Position numbers and translations under genes: made by a program. DNA of 64,000 bases from Tethya wilhelma (Eukaryota > Porifera > Demospongiae > Tethyida > Tethyidae): positions 3,720,568-3,784,567 of the forward strand of contig CAXIPT010000008.1 of NCBI GenBank assembly GCA_964030475.1, in the 5' to 3' direction. This document shows positions 53,802 to 64,000 of the stretch, piece after piece. Position 1 is the first letter of the stretch, and each line of letters begins with the position of its first letter. Below the pieces are notes generated by a model. That model searched no databases. It saw only the letters and a list, made by a program, of their open reading frames with translations, and was not told the DNA's origin.

Positions 53802-54594
53802 ATGCTCTTCAATGTGGATCAGACTACTATCAAAAGAACCATCCTGGCAGTCAGTGTGCTTATCTTAATAACATGGATAGGAGTCCACATATCACTCAAT
53901 GAACATGGCAGCCACATTCTACCCAGGCTCCAAAAACTTGGGAGAGTTGATCTGGAAGGAAACCTCAGTAGGCCACTAATCCCTGTTCTCATAGGACCAA
54001 ATGTGATATTTAATAATATGCCCTATTGGAAGTGGCTGCCTGAAACTGAGGTGGATTCAAGGAAGAAATATCCAAAAGCTTCACTAACAGTCCACCCAAC
54101 TCTTATTGAAAATGGTGGCATTGTGACTCTCAAATGGACCAACATTCCTCCTCACAAACACTCCCCATGGATGGGATTGTATTGTCCGGCTGATTCTGCT
54201 CCAAGTAGTCTCATTGATTACTGGTCAATCAGAGGGTTATCCCCACTACCTGATCGTGGGCAGGTCAATGTAACTTTGTTTAATATTCGAGAAGAGTGTC
54301 AGTTTCGTTTCTACCTGAACGACTCTTACACAGAACTGGTTGCCAAGAGTCGCACTGTGCAGTTCATTGGAGGAAGAGGAGCACCAATACATGGCCATAT
54401 TGCACTGACAGGAGACCCTGATGAAATGAGGGTGATGTGGACCTCAGGAATAAAATCACCACCACCTATGGTTCACTATGGACTTTGCAATGGGGAACTA
54501 TCTTTCTCTGCCTCTGGTACATCAACAACATACACTGCTGCTGATATGTGCGGTCCTCCTGCCAACCAATCCACTTATTTCAAAGATCCTGGAT
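53802..54594 (+). CDS. Membrane-anchored purple acid phosphatase paralog, 3' truncated
   Basis: Starts MLFNVDQTTIKRTILAV with the same type of N-terminal anchor, then a divergent stem (LGRVDLEGNLSRPLIPVLIG). From WKWLPETEVDSRKKYPK onward it is almost identical to the copy at 44117. The catalytic domain is not present because the frame ends at the N at 54595, within the residues FKDPG. Divergent N-terminus with near-identical body implies a true paralog subject to recent duplication or gene conversion. Confidence 0.8.
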
Positions 54595-54836
54595 NGACCC
54601 AAAATCAAGGTAAAAAAGCATCTCCCAATCTGCATGGCTAGTATAAAAGTATAAGTATTATACTAAAAATATATAAAGTAAGTATACTAAGATATAAACT
54701 CTTGGTAAATCTAGTGTCACATCTGAGCTAGAAACACTCCTAGATTTTTTATTTTATTTTTATTTTTTTTTCCTCCTTAAAGGAACTGTGTCACTATATA
54801 AGCGGTGTTTTGTTACTATAAATGGGTTGTAAACAG

Positions 54837-55538
54837 AAACCTTACAGTATTAAGTGCGCATTACGCGAGCTACNAGAAGAGGAGGAGAGAAAACAAAGAA
54901 AGAGAGGACCCAAAATCAAGGTAAAAAACACTCCTAGATTTTTTATTTTATTTTTATTTTATTTTTTCCTCCTTAAGAAAGTGTCTAGTGGGAAAAGCAG
55001 CTGTATCTGTTTACTTGATGAGTGGTTGTGGTGTTGTGGTTAGTCTGTTCCTAAGGAAATTAGTTGGAGTGGGTTTGTTTGTTTTCTATGTAGCACCTGT
55101 ATTTGGAACAGACAAGGTACATAGACACTGGTACACACACTTGTGTGTTGTACATTGCACATGTACATGTGTATCCCTTGGGAAAGGCTGGACATGTATG
55201 TAGACAGCAGTATTGATGTGTGACGCTCTGACTCTGTAGTAGGCTCACCCTGGGACTAAATAAGCTGAACTTTTCCACTAATGCCATTAGTGAGGAATGA
55301 ATACATATGTCACTACAATAATGTTCACATGGTGTGGATCTGTGATGCATTTCAGTATGTACATGATTGTGTGTGTTGTGCCCTCTGTCTCCCTAGGTGA
55401 CAGGAAGTACTCCTCAGAAACAGACGGCTGGACAGAAGAGAAAGTCTGATGCCGCCAACGACACACCTCGAGGAAGGTCCAAAAAGANATGCCGCCAACG
55501 ACACACCTCGAGGAAGGTCCAAAAAGAAGAAGGCATGA
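54837..55538 (+). CDS. 3' exons of an unidentified gene with a basic C-terminus
   Basis: Exon 54837-54920 (acceptor AAACAG, donor AAG then GTAAAA) encodes KPYSIKCALREL, X, then EEEERKQRKRGPKIK, the N at 54874 falling inside one codon. Exon 55397-55538 (acceptor CCCTAG) encodes VTGSTPQKQTAGQKRKSD and a Lys/Arg-rich end. A 39-bp overlap is written twice around the N at 55488; with a single copy the frame closes as RSKKKKA and stop. The charge pattern suggests a nuclear protein, but I cannot name it. The 5' exons are absent; 54596-54617 repeats the end of the first exon. Confidence 0.5.
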
Positions 55539-55855
55539 TCGATCAATGTGTGTGTTCATTCCGTTCAATTCGATCAACACTATACATTATTGCTACTAAC
55601 ATTTATAATACTGACTGCTATTTCATATGTGCGTGCAATGTCTGTGTGGGACACAAATATTTATGCCTGTGTGGACACAGATGATTTAGTTGCATTTTTT
55701 CTCGTTTCAGAAACCTTACCTATTGCTACTACCTTTGTGTACATCATAAAATCATTAAAGAGTTATGTAATATAAACGGCATCAAAACTGAATGGAGTCA
55801 TGTGTATCCCTAGTTCTAATTATACAAAAGAATTCCTGAAATATTTTCTTGTACA

Positions 55856-55863
55856 TATAAAAG
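55856..55863 (+). promoter_or_regulatory. TATA box of the adenylyl cyclase gene
   Basis: TATAAAAG lies 63 bp upstream of the cyclase start codon, consistent with a short 5' UTR. A CCAAT motif follows at 55885-55889. Confidence 0.5.
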
Positions 55864-55926
55864 CACTTGCACGGGTGCCGGTAGCCAATCAGTCTCTCGT
55901 CCTTTTTGCTCGCGGTGGAGGAGAAG

Positions 55927-58900
55927 ATGTCAACCGCTGAAATAGACAGCCTCTCTCCTCGAGACGGGAGTCCTAGCTCCAACCCCATTACTATCAATAG
56001 CGAAGGGGATAGCGATGGTTACCAAGACTCTGGCGTGGTCCTCAACTCTGGCTCGTACAGATGTGCCGCCGCAAATCCAAGCGTACCGTCGACCGGCGCT
56101 TGTGGCTCCTCAACGAACCATCATTCTCTTCTAAACTTTCGAGCAAGAGCTGGTTTAAGTACTGGATCAACAGGGAGTCAGAGTTCTAACATGCCGCTGT
56201 GTGATCTGAGAAGACCATCCATCGTCGACATGCTACACACGGGTGGACTGGTTCGCAATCAGCGCGGTTCCTATGAGATCAACCTGAACAATGTACTCGC
56301 TCAAGATGTTGAAATGATGTACGCTTACCATCACGGCAGTCAGAGACGTGACTCGAAACAAGTAAGCGATATGGGTGAAGCGAGTTGGGCTCACAGTTCC
56401 ATTGGCGGCTCTTCTCAACACGTGGCTGCTACGCACCACTTTCCAACGGGGTTCAGCTGCCCCAGTCTAGCCAAAAGCTGGTGGAATCCTAAATTTGAGT
56501 CAGTTGTCTTGGAGAAACATCTTGGCAAGACAGTCATTGAATTCCTTCGCAGGCGTTTTCGTATTGCTCTCATGTTCATAGGCCTGTTTTCCCTCCTGTG
56601 GATAGTGTTCTTCTCCGTGAACATTCCCTTCGATCCTCGACTCCCTGATAACTCAAAGGAAGCCGAAACGCTCAGCAATTTCCTCGCCATCTACAGTGTA
56701 CAGTACACCGTCTGGTATGTCATCGGTGGGGTAATATTGTTTGTGTTTGTTGGAATCTTGCTGGTGATCACCTTCACCAAACTCTATGCCAAGTTCGCAC
56801 TACCCCTCTCCATCCTATTGGCTGTCATGCTCATGTTGTGTTCTTGTGGCCTCGCCCTGGCTGTCTACTTTGACTCAGATGTACAAGGTTTCTTAACCAT
56901 GTCGTTTGTCGCCCAATTCACGATCACAGCCATCGTGATTCTCATAGTATTCACTCTCTCTCGAATGCCCATATTTCTCTCCGTCATCCTCTGCCTCATC
57001 TATATCACAGTGTTAGAATTTCTCGTCGGATTTCTATCCTACGGAAGTCACAAACAGGTGTATCCTTTCAAGATATTCATCCATTCTTTGATCAGTCGTA
57101 TACTCTTCTACATCTGTCTGATCCTGACCGGTCTGAGCACTGCCTATCTGTCCCAAGTGAGACAACATGCTACCTTTTGGAAGATTGCTCAGTGTGTTCT
57201 CACTCAAAAGGCTATAGAATTGGAACGTGATCTCGAAGAACAGACAATTCTCTCGATGATGCCTAAACCGTTTGCCGATGAACTCATGAACCTTCAGGTC
57301 CAGCTTGCATTCATGATCAAACAGAAGCTGGGTCTTGAAGAGGAAGCAAGTCTTGATCCCATGTTTCAAACCATCTCAACTCCATTCACAATTTGCAGTA
57401 TGGACGAAGTCAGTATTCTTTTCGCTGACATTGTTGATTTCACAGAGTTCTCTTCCAATCTAACAGCTGCCGAACTTGTTGGAGTTTTGAACGAAGTTTT
57501 TTCGATCTTTGACGAGCTTGTCATTCAGCACAACTGTGAGAAGATCAGTACATTGGGTGACTGCTATTTCTGTGTGTCTGGATGCCCAGAACCAGCACCA
57601 GATCACGCCGACAACTGTGTTGAAATGGGATTGGCTATCGTTGAAGCTCTGGCCGACTTTCGTAGACGCACTGGTCTCCCTATTGAGATGCGAGTTGGTG
57701 TGCACACTGGGAGTGTCTTTTGTGGCGTTATGGGAACCAAACGGTTCAAATTTGACGTTTGGTCAAGAGATGTTCGAGTTGCTGGTCACATTGAGTCAGT
57801 AGCAAAACCCGGTCGTGTTTTAGTCTCCTCAAGTACTAGGGCTTGCCTCACCAATGCTCACACATTTGAAAACACAGACCTGAATCAGCGTCTCCCAGAG
57901 CTAGCTGGACTCAACCTTCAGTATGTGGTTGGGAGACAGCTTCCAGAGCCAGCTGTACCTGTGTCAGAATGGAAGAGACGCCATAGCCAATCGATCGACA
58001 ACATACTGCACCCCCCGCCTGAAGATGAGTCGGGTTTCGAATCTCCATTCCCGACCAATTCTCCCGTCTTTGTGAATCACGACACACCCTCCACTCTCTG
58101 TTGTCCTTGGAAAAGGAAGCGGGAAACTGTTCCCATTCGTAGACCCCTCTCGTACAGCCAGTCCACGAGTTCCATCGTGGACATTTTCACAAAACAGAAA
58201 CAGCTTCAGAAGTGCACCTCGTACGCAGAACTCACTATCCCTCAACAGGACACGGAAAAGAGTGCCATAGACGAAAAGATTGTCGAGCTCATGAAAGAGC
58301 AAAGGGTCAATTTCGATACCTACTTTGATCCACAGTTGAAAATCATTTCGCTCAATTTCCACATCAAAGAGTTCGAAGTCACCTATCGCAATTACGGACG
58401 AGATCTTGATGATGGCTCAAACGGAGAAATGACGGAAACGGAGCTGGGCTTTCGCATCACAAAGCTCAGCTACATGATCGACACCATTGTCCTCTTTGCC
58501 TGCTATCTGCTCATCATGATCGGCAGTGCCATTTGTTTGAGTGGCGATCGTACTTTCAGCAATCTTTGGCCAGCTTGGTTGGGCATCTTCATCTTCGGAC
58601 TGGTCATCGAACTCATCATCATCACGCTCGTGTTTGCAGTCGTCGCTCCGAATCTTTTCCCAAATTGGTTTGCCCATCATGCCATGAAGATTATCAACTG
58701 GTACGTTAGATCTATCGTTGCTCTCTTCATGATCTACTACCCCATGACTGTTGTGTGTGTCAGCATTGCTCAGTGTCAGTCCTCTGGCATCGAATCGGTG
58801 GCAGGATTGGCACACATCCAGATGACATTCTTTGTAACGGTTGTCGTTCTCATCAGCAGCATCAGTTTCATGGAGGTGAGTCACATCATCAAGCTGGTTG

Positions 58901-59901
58901 GCGGTTTTCTCAGTGGCTTTGTGTCTGTTGTGATGGTGGTGGCCGTACACCTTCGATTGTGCATCAACGAACTTTCGCTCAACGAAACGACCATTTACGC
59001 TCCAGTAGTGACTACCGTCCCTACACCCCCGCTGCGAGACTTCAACATCCAGTCTCCTGAGACCTACCTCATGACCTACTACACTCGTCACGTTGCTCCG
59101 GAAGCCGCTATTCTTCTCCTGCTCGTGTTGCTCTTGCTTGCAGTGGTGAATCGAATGTCTGAAGTGTCCGCTCGTCTCAGTTTCATAGGACGAATCGAAG
59201 CCTCTGCTCGAAGGCGCTACACACGGCAGCGCAAGGCACAGGCTGAGTGGCTCCTCTACAACATCATTCCTCCACACGTGGCACACAAGCTGAAGACCAA
59301 TGGAAAGTTTTCCCAGAATCACGATTGTGTCGGGGTGATTTTTGCCTCCATTGTCAACTTTCGAGAGTTCCAACTCGACAATCAAAACAACGACGAGGAA
59401 TCTTTCCGACTCTTGAACACAATCATCTCCGATTTTGACGCTCTTCTCGATCAGCCACGATTCTCCAACGTTCAAAAAATCAAGACGATTGGAAGCACAT
59501 ACATGGCCGCTTCGGGTCTCGATCTTCCTTTCGATCAGCCCATCACTCCAGACCATCTCGTGGAGCTTATAGATTTTGCTCAACAACTGATCGAAGTCTT
59601 GGAGCACATCAACAGACAGAGACCTGGTTTTGTGTTTCGTATGCGTATCGGGTTCAACTACGGACCATTAACCTCTGGTGTGGTTGGCAGTCGAAAGATG
59701 TTGTACGATATTTGGGGAGACACTGTCAACGTGGCTAGTCGTATGGACACTACTGGGCTGGTGAACAAGATCCACATGCCAGAGAGCTGCGTGAGTTTTC
59801 TGGCTCCTTACTTGTGTTGTGACCATCACAAGGTGGTCCACGTCAAAGGAAAGGGAGAGATGAGAACAGTGTTTGTTACACGTAAATATCGTCAACTGTA
59901 G
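55927..59901 (+). CDS. Membrane adenylyl cyclase, ADCY9-like
   Basis: Makes cAMP from ATP at the plasma membrane. One uninterrupted exon encodes 1,324 aa starting MSTAEIDSLS. The cytosolic head contains WWNPKFESVVLEKHLG, close to the ADCY9 WWDPKFDSVNLE region. Then come a six-segment membrane cassette (about 206-404), C1a (about 489-640), a second cassette (about 848-1075) and C2a (about 1134-1291). Catalytic residues are all present: metal-binding Asp501 (FADIVDF) and Asp545 (TLGDCYF) in C1; Lys1186 (KIKTIG), Asp1265 and the Asn1268/Arg1272 pair (NVASR) in C2. The enzyme should therefore be active. The absence of introns is notable, as vertebrate ADCY genes have many. Orthology to ADCY9 rests on the N-terminal and C1 similarity. 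Confidence 0.9.
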   Translation: MSTAEIDSLSPRDGSPSSNPITINSEGDSDGYQDSGVVLNSGSYRCAAANPSVPSTGACGSSTNHHSLLNFRARAGLSTGSTGSQSSNMPLCDLRRPSIVDMLHTGGLVRNQRGSYEINLNNVLAQDVEMMYAYHHGSQRRDSKQVSDMGEASWAHSSIGGSSQHVAATHHFPTGFSCPSLAKSWWNPKFESVVLEKHLGKTVIEFLRRRFRIALMFIGLFSLLWIVFFSVNIPFDPRLPDNSKEAETLSNFLAIYSVQYTVWYVIGGVILFVFVGILLVITFTKLYAKFALPLSILLAVMLMLCSCGLALAVYFDSDVQGFLTMSFVAQFTITAIVILIVFTLSRMPIFLSVILCLIYITVLEFLVGFLSYGSHKQVYPFKIFIHSLISRILFYICLILTGLSTAYLSQVRQHATFWKIAQCVLTQKAIELERDLEEQTILSMMPKPFADELMNLQVQLAFMIKQKLGLEEEASLDPMFQTISTPFTICSMDEVSILFADIVDFTEFSSNLTAAELVGVLNEVFSIFDELVIQHNCEKISTLGDCYFCVSGCPEPAPDHADNCVEMGLAIVEALADFRRRTGLPIEMRVGVHTGSVFCGVMGTKRFKFDVWSRDVRVAGHIESVAKPGRVLVSSSTRACLTNAHTFENTDLNQRLPELAGLNLQYVVGRQLPEPAVPVSEWKRRHSQSIDNILHPPPEDESGFESPFPTNSPVFVNHDTPSTLCCPWKRKRETVPIRRPLSYSQSTSSIVDIFTKQKQLQKCTSYAELTIPQQDTEKSAIDEKIVELMKEQRVNFDTYFDPQLKIISLNFHIKEFEVTYRNYGRDLDDGSNGEMTETELGFRITKLSYMIDTIVLFACYLLIMIGSAICLSGDRTFSNLWPAWLGIFIFGLVIELIIITLVFAVVAPNLFPNWFAHHAMKIINWYVRSIVALFMIYYPMTVVCVSIAQCQSSGIESVAGLAHIQMTFFVTVVVLISSISFMEVSHIIKLVGGFLSGFVSVVMVVAVHLRLCINELSLNETTIYAPVVTTVPTPPLRDFNIQSPETYLMTYYTRHVAPEAAILLLLVLLLLAVVNRMSEVSARLSFIGRIEASARRRYTRQRKAQAEWLLYNIIPPHVAHKLKTNGKFSQNHDCVGVIFASIVNFREFQLDNQNNDEESFRLLNTIISDFDALLDQPRFSNVQKIKTIGSTYMAASGLDLPFDQPITPDHLVELIDFAQQLIEVLEHINRQRPGFVFRMRIGFNYGPLTSGVVGSRKMLYDIWGDTVNVASRMDTTGLVNKIHMPESCVSFLAPYLCCDHHKVVHVKGKGEMRTVFVTRKYRQL

Positions 59902-60648
59902 GACACTTTTTTTTTCTTTTCATTTCTTTTTTTTTTTTTTTTGTACATGTAAGTTCTGGTCATTGTTAGTGTTTTTTTTGTATCATTTCTGTGATAGTTG
60001 TCATTTTGTTGATCACTGTTTTCTAGTATAATGCATTTCAGTAAACGTCACCAATCATTTGTTCATTTTATGGATTCTAAGTGTTTTGTTTTTGATGTTT
60101 TGATTGATCTCTGTGTATTTGTACCAATCTATATCACAGTACATACCTTCAGTAAAGTTAAAGTTAAGTACTGTCTTCTTTATTGTAGTCATTTCAACTT
60201 TTACATCATCAGTGTTTGTGAGGATTGATTCACCTTCATTTATAATTATTATTGTTCCCTCTTAAAATATAATATAATAGTATACAGTAGTATAATAAAT
60301 TATAGTAATAAGTCAATATCATTGAAAGTCTGTGAAGACTGTACACATGGTAGTACTTCACACTATAGTGTATATACTATACTGCCATTATTGCATGACA
60401 GACATTCTGTGAAATTATAAGGGTGCAAGTGTGTGTGTCAAATTAATACTGACATCACACATTTGTCATGCCTAGCACCTGCATTGGTACAGCATGATCA
60501 CGAGTCGCTGTAAATTTCATTATCACTGTCACGAAATTCTTGAATAAAAGAATTATTGCAAATAGACAATACAATGGCATCTAACAACACATGCTCAACC
60601 AATGATATTCCAGTTCTCAGAATACACAACACAGCATCATTCAACTAG
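59902..60648. other. Cyclase 3' UTR and intergenic sequence
   Basis: T-rich tracts follow the cyclase stop. AATAAA occurs near 60543 in GAATAAAAG, a possible polyadenylation signal. No further gene is seen before the RPS3A stop at 60649. Confidence 0.5.
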
Positions 60649-60737
60649 CTACACTGACTGCTGTACTGGTGGTTCATATGTGCCATCAACTTTAGCTCCT
60701 GCCCCTTCGCCATGCATTTCCATCAGTCTGCCAGCTG

Positions 60738-60827
<90 letters not shown>

Positions 60828-62361
60828 TGCGTGTGTGTTCATGAAATAAATCTCATTACCATATGTCTGTGTGGTCACTGAACTACCATGTTAGCTAAAT
60901 TTGTGCAATTACACCCTGAAGCCACAGCAATTACAAGTGCACAAACACAGATTAATGAAATTCCAACATTCCAAAAAGAGCACACCACAGACTACTTACG
61001 ATCAAACTTTGGCTTTTTGAGGACTTTGACCTTTCTGATGTAGACATCATGCAGAGGATAGATGGACTGACACTTCTTTTCAATCTCTTTTCCTACACTA
61101 TCTGGAATTCTACATTAGAAAAAAGAAGACAGATAAAATCTTTGTTGATTCATAGAAGAAGGTCTAGCTCGATAGAAGACTAGCCTTCCTCTTCTAGTAA
61201 CATTAAGACCCTTTTTTTCTACCCCTTGTCTGCTACCAGGGGTAGGGAAATAAAGTCCAGCTGGATAGACCAGTGATACAACTTACAGTTTATTGACAGT
61301 CTCTTTGAGGTCTATCTGGCTGATTTCTCTGCTCATGATTTCCACCATTCTCCTCCGAATGTTACGACACTGTGAGCTCTTAGCGTAGGAGGTCTTCTTG
61401 ATCTGGTTGGGTTGACGCTTGGTGAATCCAATGCAGAAGACACGCAGTAGGTAACCATCAGTTGTCTTCACATCTACATTGGCTTCTATCATTGTCTGTA
61501 TACGCAAAGGGAAAACCGCAGTGATAGTAAGTGGCAAACACACAAGCACAAGCACGCACACACGTACGTACGCACACACACACACACACACACTCACACA
61601 CACACACACACACACACAACAGTAAGCTAGCTAAAGCATTACATGTATACACTAGGCTTTTATGAACAATTTGATATCTGTATTTTACTAACCCAGGTTC
61701 CCAGGCTCTCTCTTCACACATGGAATACGAGAATGGGAACGAGACTATTTTAATCTAACACATGCAAATCAGAGACACACCTGCCACTTCTTGACAAGTG
61801 ATCTGAGCTTGTCTGTCGTCATGGTCATGCCGTGGAAGTTGGTGAGAACATTCTTTCCAGCGACTTCTTCAGCAATCAACCTAAACTTTCTGTAGGCTTG
61901 CTCATCATCTTGTAAGTCTGCCAAAGATACTTCAAACACACGACCTTTTAGACCATCACTGGCCAATTCTACATACAGGACATAAAGTATAAGATATAAA
62001 TTTACAGTACTTGAAACTGCATAATTATTGTTTTTACTTTTTCCCTGTGTTCTTGTGACTAAGGTCTTGCCAATATTCCTCACAGCAAACATAGCCGGGG
62101 CCTTCACATCATACCAATCCTTCTTCGTGAAGGGATCGATGCTGGAGAGAGATAGTGTGGAGTGTCACATAGTGAGAGGTCATAAACACGTGATTAAATC
62201 TCTTGGAATCCTCTAAAACTAGACTCACAATAGCTCATTGAAGCTACTGCATCTATTAACTATGTATAGTATTACGATATGAAGCTATTTCTAGGGACTT
62301 ACATCTTCTTCTTGGCACCCTTTTTGCTTTTAGTTAGCCGCTTATTCTTGCCTACTGCCAT
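60649..62361 (-). CDS. RPS3A: 40S ribosomal protein S3a (eS1)
   Basis: A component of the small ribosomal subunit near the mRNA exit site. Exons (minus): 62303-62361, 62038-62141, 61781-61968, 61287-61495, 61000-61109, 60649-60734; phases agree and give 251 aa (human 264). Signatures: [101 protein letters not shown] and a C-terminal YEPPVQQSV. The last acceptor abuts a long (CA)n tract on the minus strand. The start is fixed by the family N-terminus. Confidence 0.97.
60741..60839. repeat. (GT)n microsatellite in the last RPS3A intron
   Basis: About 95 bp of GT that ends only a few bases from the acceptor at 60735; on the transcribed strand it is CA-rich and leads into CCTACAG. Confidence 0.95.
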
Positions 62362-62480
62362 ATTGTACCGGCCTTATTGGAGAGGAGGAGCCTTACCATG
62401 TGGTTCGGTTTTGCGCATGCGCAGTGCGTTTGACCTCTGAACTCGAAAGAGGTGGGTCGTTTTCCATACCGGAAACTTGG
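62362..62480. promoter_or_regulatory. RPS3A upstream region with NRF1- and ETS-type sites
   Basis: TGCGCATGCGCA at 62412-62423 is a perfect palindromic NRF1-type site, and ACCGGAAAC near 62467-62475 fits an ETS core. Such sites are typical of ubiquitous, often bidirectional promoters. Confidence 0.55.
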
Positions 62481-62659
62481 ATTACCCATTCCACAAACCA
62501 AATTAGCCCACACACGACCCCTCCCCCAGCCGCCCAAGCCAGCTCATCAAAAGTGGAGTAGCAAACTACAGCAGTTTTCAAGAGAAAAGCAGATACGCTC
62601 TGCTGGAACAGAGCAAAGAGGGTTTTCTTCTGCAACAGTTCTAGGCTTATCGAAACAAG
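62481..62659 (+). other. Possible 5' exon of a divergent plus-strand gene
   Basis: A strong donor (ACAAG then GTGAGTC) ends at 62659, downstream of the NRF1/ETS region. No convincing start codon or protein homology is visible, so it may be untranslated or coincidental. Confidence 0.3.
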
Positions 62660-63748
62660 GTGAGTCACTTACATATAAAACTGTACACGAATTATCTGCT
62701 GAATGCCAGTATCTCCAACTATACTCTTGGAGAATTCACACCAATTACTTTGTTTGACACCAACTGTCATGGCCTACTATATTGGTCCACTATCAATTTT
62801 GTGCTGCTTCATAACTGCTCGTAAATACTTTTATGTGTGTGAGTACTGTGCTTGAATTCTTTGGACTGTTCAGAAGTGAATGATGTGTGTGTAGCTAGCA
62901 AAAGAAAACACATTGTCTGTATACATCCACAGCTGATCCACTACATTGTGTTTTACCATTTCAGAGACTTTACTACATAATATGTTGTCATAGCTAACAG
63001 TATAGTAATTGTCAGTAATCGTTTTGAAAGTCAGTCTCTTAGCAGGTTGATTGTTCAGAGAGTTCTTGCATACTTGTAGCTTGGCAGAAATGATAATGTC
63101 AATGACTGCATCTACCCACACCCTTGGCCATTTGCTGTGAGAGTGAGAGAGCATTAGCCAAATAGTTGATATATACACACCATGTGTACTCATTATTATA
63201 GACCTGCCACAGTTATTGCAGTCTTGAAGCTGTTCATATCGCCATGCTCTACATGGCCTTAGCTGTTACTTGTACACAAGTTGTGAACATTTAGTTGAAC
63301 ACTGGAAATGTCATTTTGTTTTCAATCATGTTCGCAGTTGATTAAGCTTGTGAGAGGTGTGAATGAGGCTAAGCATGTGTTTAATCTAGTCCATTGGAGT
63401 CTGAAGTGTTGGCCTAGCTGGCGTGACACAGCGTGACACGCTGTAAGAATTTAAAATGCTCTACTTGTGTGTGGGTTTCAGACCTACAATCTCCTATTGA
63501 TAAACTGTGCATTGCCATGTCTTGTTTTCTCCATGCTCAACAACAGCTGTATACTTTTCACGCATAATTATATTATATCTGTGCAAAATATAATTTAACA
63601 AACAACACCTTTTCAATAGATACTAAATCATTGGTTTATGTCTTTGTGCTTGTTGTGATTTCTAACAGCTTGCATTGTTTTGTAAAGCAAGCCTTTTGTT
63701 TAGTATATCTGAGCGACATCAACTCTCATACACAAATTTACGTATGCC

Positions 63749-63813
<65 letters not shown>

Positions 63814-64000
63814 AACACATAAACTGATTAATACTCAGCATATATATTTGTCTTGTAGGTTGTTAACAGTTACAAAGTAATTGTAGTATCCTATGTCACT
63901 TCTGCTGTGGTAACGAAAAATAACCTTATTGCCTGTGATTCTTGGAAACCCGAAAATAACACTTGTACTCCTAGGTAAACTGTCACGACCTCCACCATTG
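62660..64000. other. No recognised gene; contains a (GA)n tract
   Basis: I see no supported coding exon. A pure GA tract lies at about 63751-63811. The region may be an intron of the gene whose 5' exon could end at 62659. Confidence 0.5.

Noticed and set aside
58417..59607. 396-codon antisense open frame under the adenylyl cyclase
   Set aside because: It is fully antisense to conserved cyclase coding sequence; its length follows from codon bias of the sense strand.
61110..62302. Possible intronic snoRNA in RPS3A, as in vertebrates
   Set aside because: I looked for a C box (RTGATGA) with a matching D box in these introns and found no convincing pair.
62870..63193. Minus-strand open frame of 107 codons near the right end
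   Set aside because: Composition and content look intronic; no domain or splice signals support it.

Overview
This is a window of metazoan nuclear genome. Genes carry many short GT-AG introns, and recognisable orthologs include BBS7, the phosphorylase kinase alpha subunit, neurochondrin, TMBIM4, an ADCY9-like adenylyl cyclase and RPS3A. A compact layout, many (TG)n/(GA)n tracts and several families of short terminal-inverted-repeat elements suggest an early-branching marine invertebrate. A sponge is my best guess, but nothing here proves it. Single N positions (1036, 11358, 13395, 15545, 20105, 20332, 26051-26053, 28968, 30871, 36392, 45694, 53389, 54595, 54874, 55488) mark scaffold joins. 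Most are flanked by near-identical duplicated sequence, so much of the apparent duplication is probably unmerged overlap or two haplotypes laid end to end.

Layout. 1-7.7 kb: BBS7 on the minus strand, 3' end off the window. 7.7-7.9 kb: a divergent promoter with a ciliary X-box and a CRE. 7.9-18.5 kb: a plus-strand gene for a PH-domain protein with charged low-complexity tails; its first two coding exons occur three times. 19.5-35.5 kb: PHKA on the minus strand (about 1,230 codons, CaaX end CKIS), interrupted by two duplicated blocks. 35.6-47 kb: four intronless type II membrane proteins resembling O-fucosyltransferases and an intronless purple acid phosphatase locus. 36.5-50.1 kb: neurochondrin on the minus strand; its 10.2-kb intron contains three of those enzyme genes and the phosphatases. 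50.3-52.6 kb: TMBIM4, a stand-alone SLC35A4-microprotein-like gene and the 5' end of an NTF2-like (DUF4440) gene. 52.8-55.5 kb: an inverted repeat, remnants of further phosphatase genes and the 3' exons of an unidentified gene. 55.9-59.9 kb: an intronless ADCY9-like cyclase. 60.6-62.4 kb: RPS3A on the minus strand. 62.4-64 kb: a possible 5' exon, otherwise no recognised gene.

Themes. Head-to-head pairs with 100-300 bp between start codons recur. The most unusual feature is the neurochondrin intron packed with intronless membrane-anchored enzyme genes: putative fucosyltransferases, plus phosphatases of the purple acid type, all predicted to face the secretory lumen or cell surface. The rest is housekeeping, ciliary or signalling genes separated by microsatellites and MITE-like elements.
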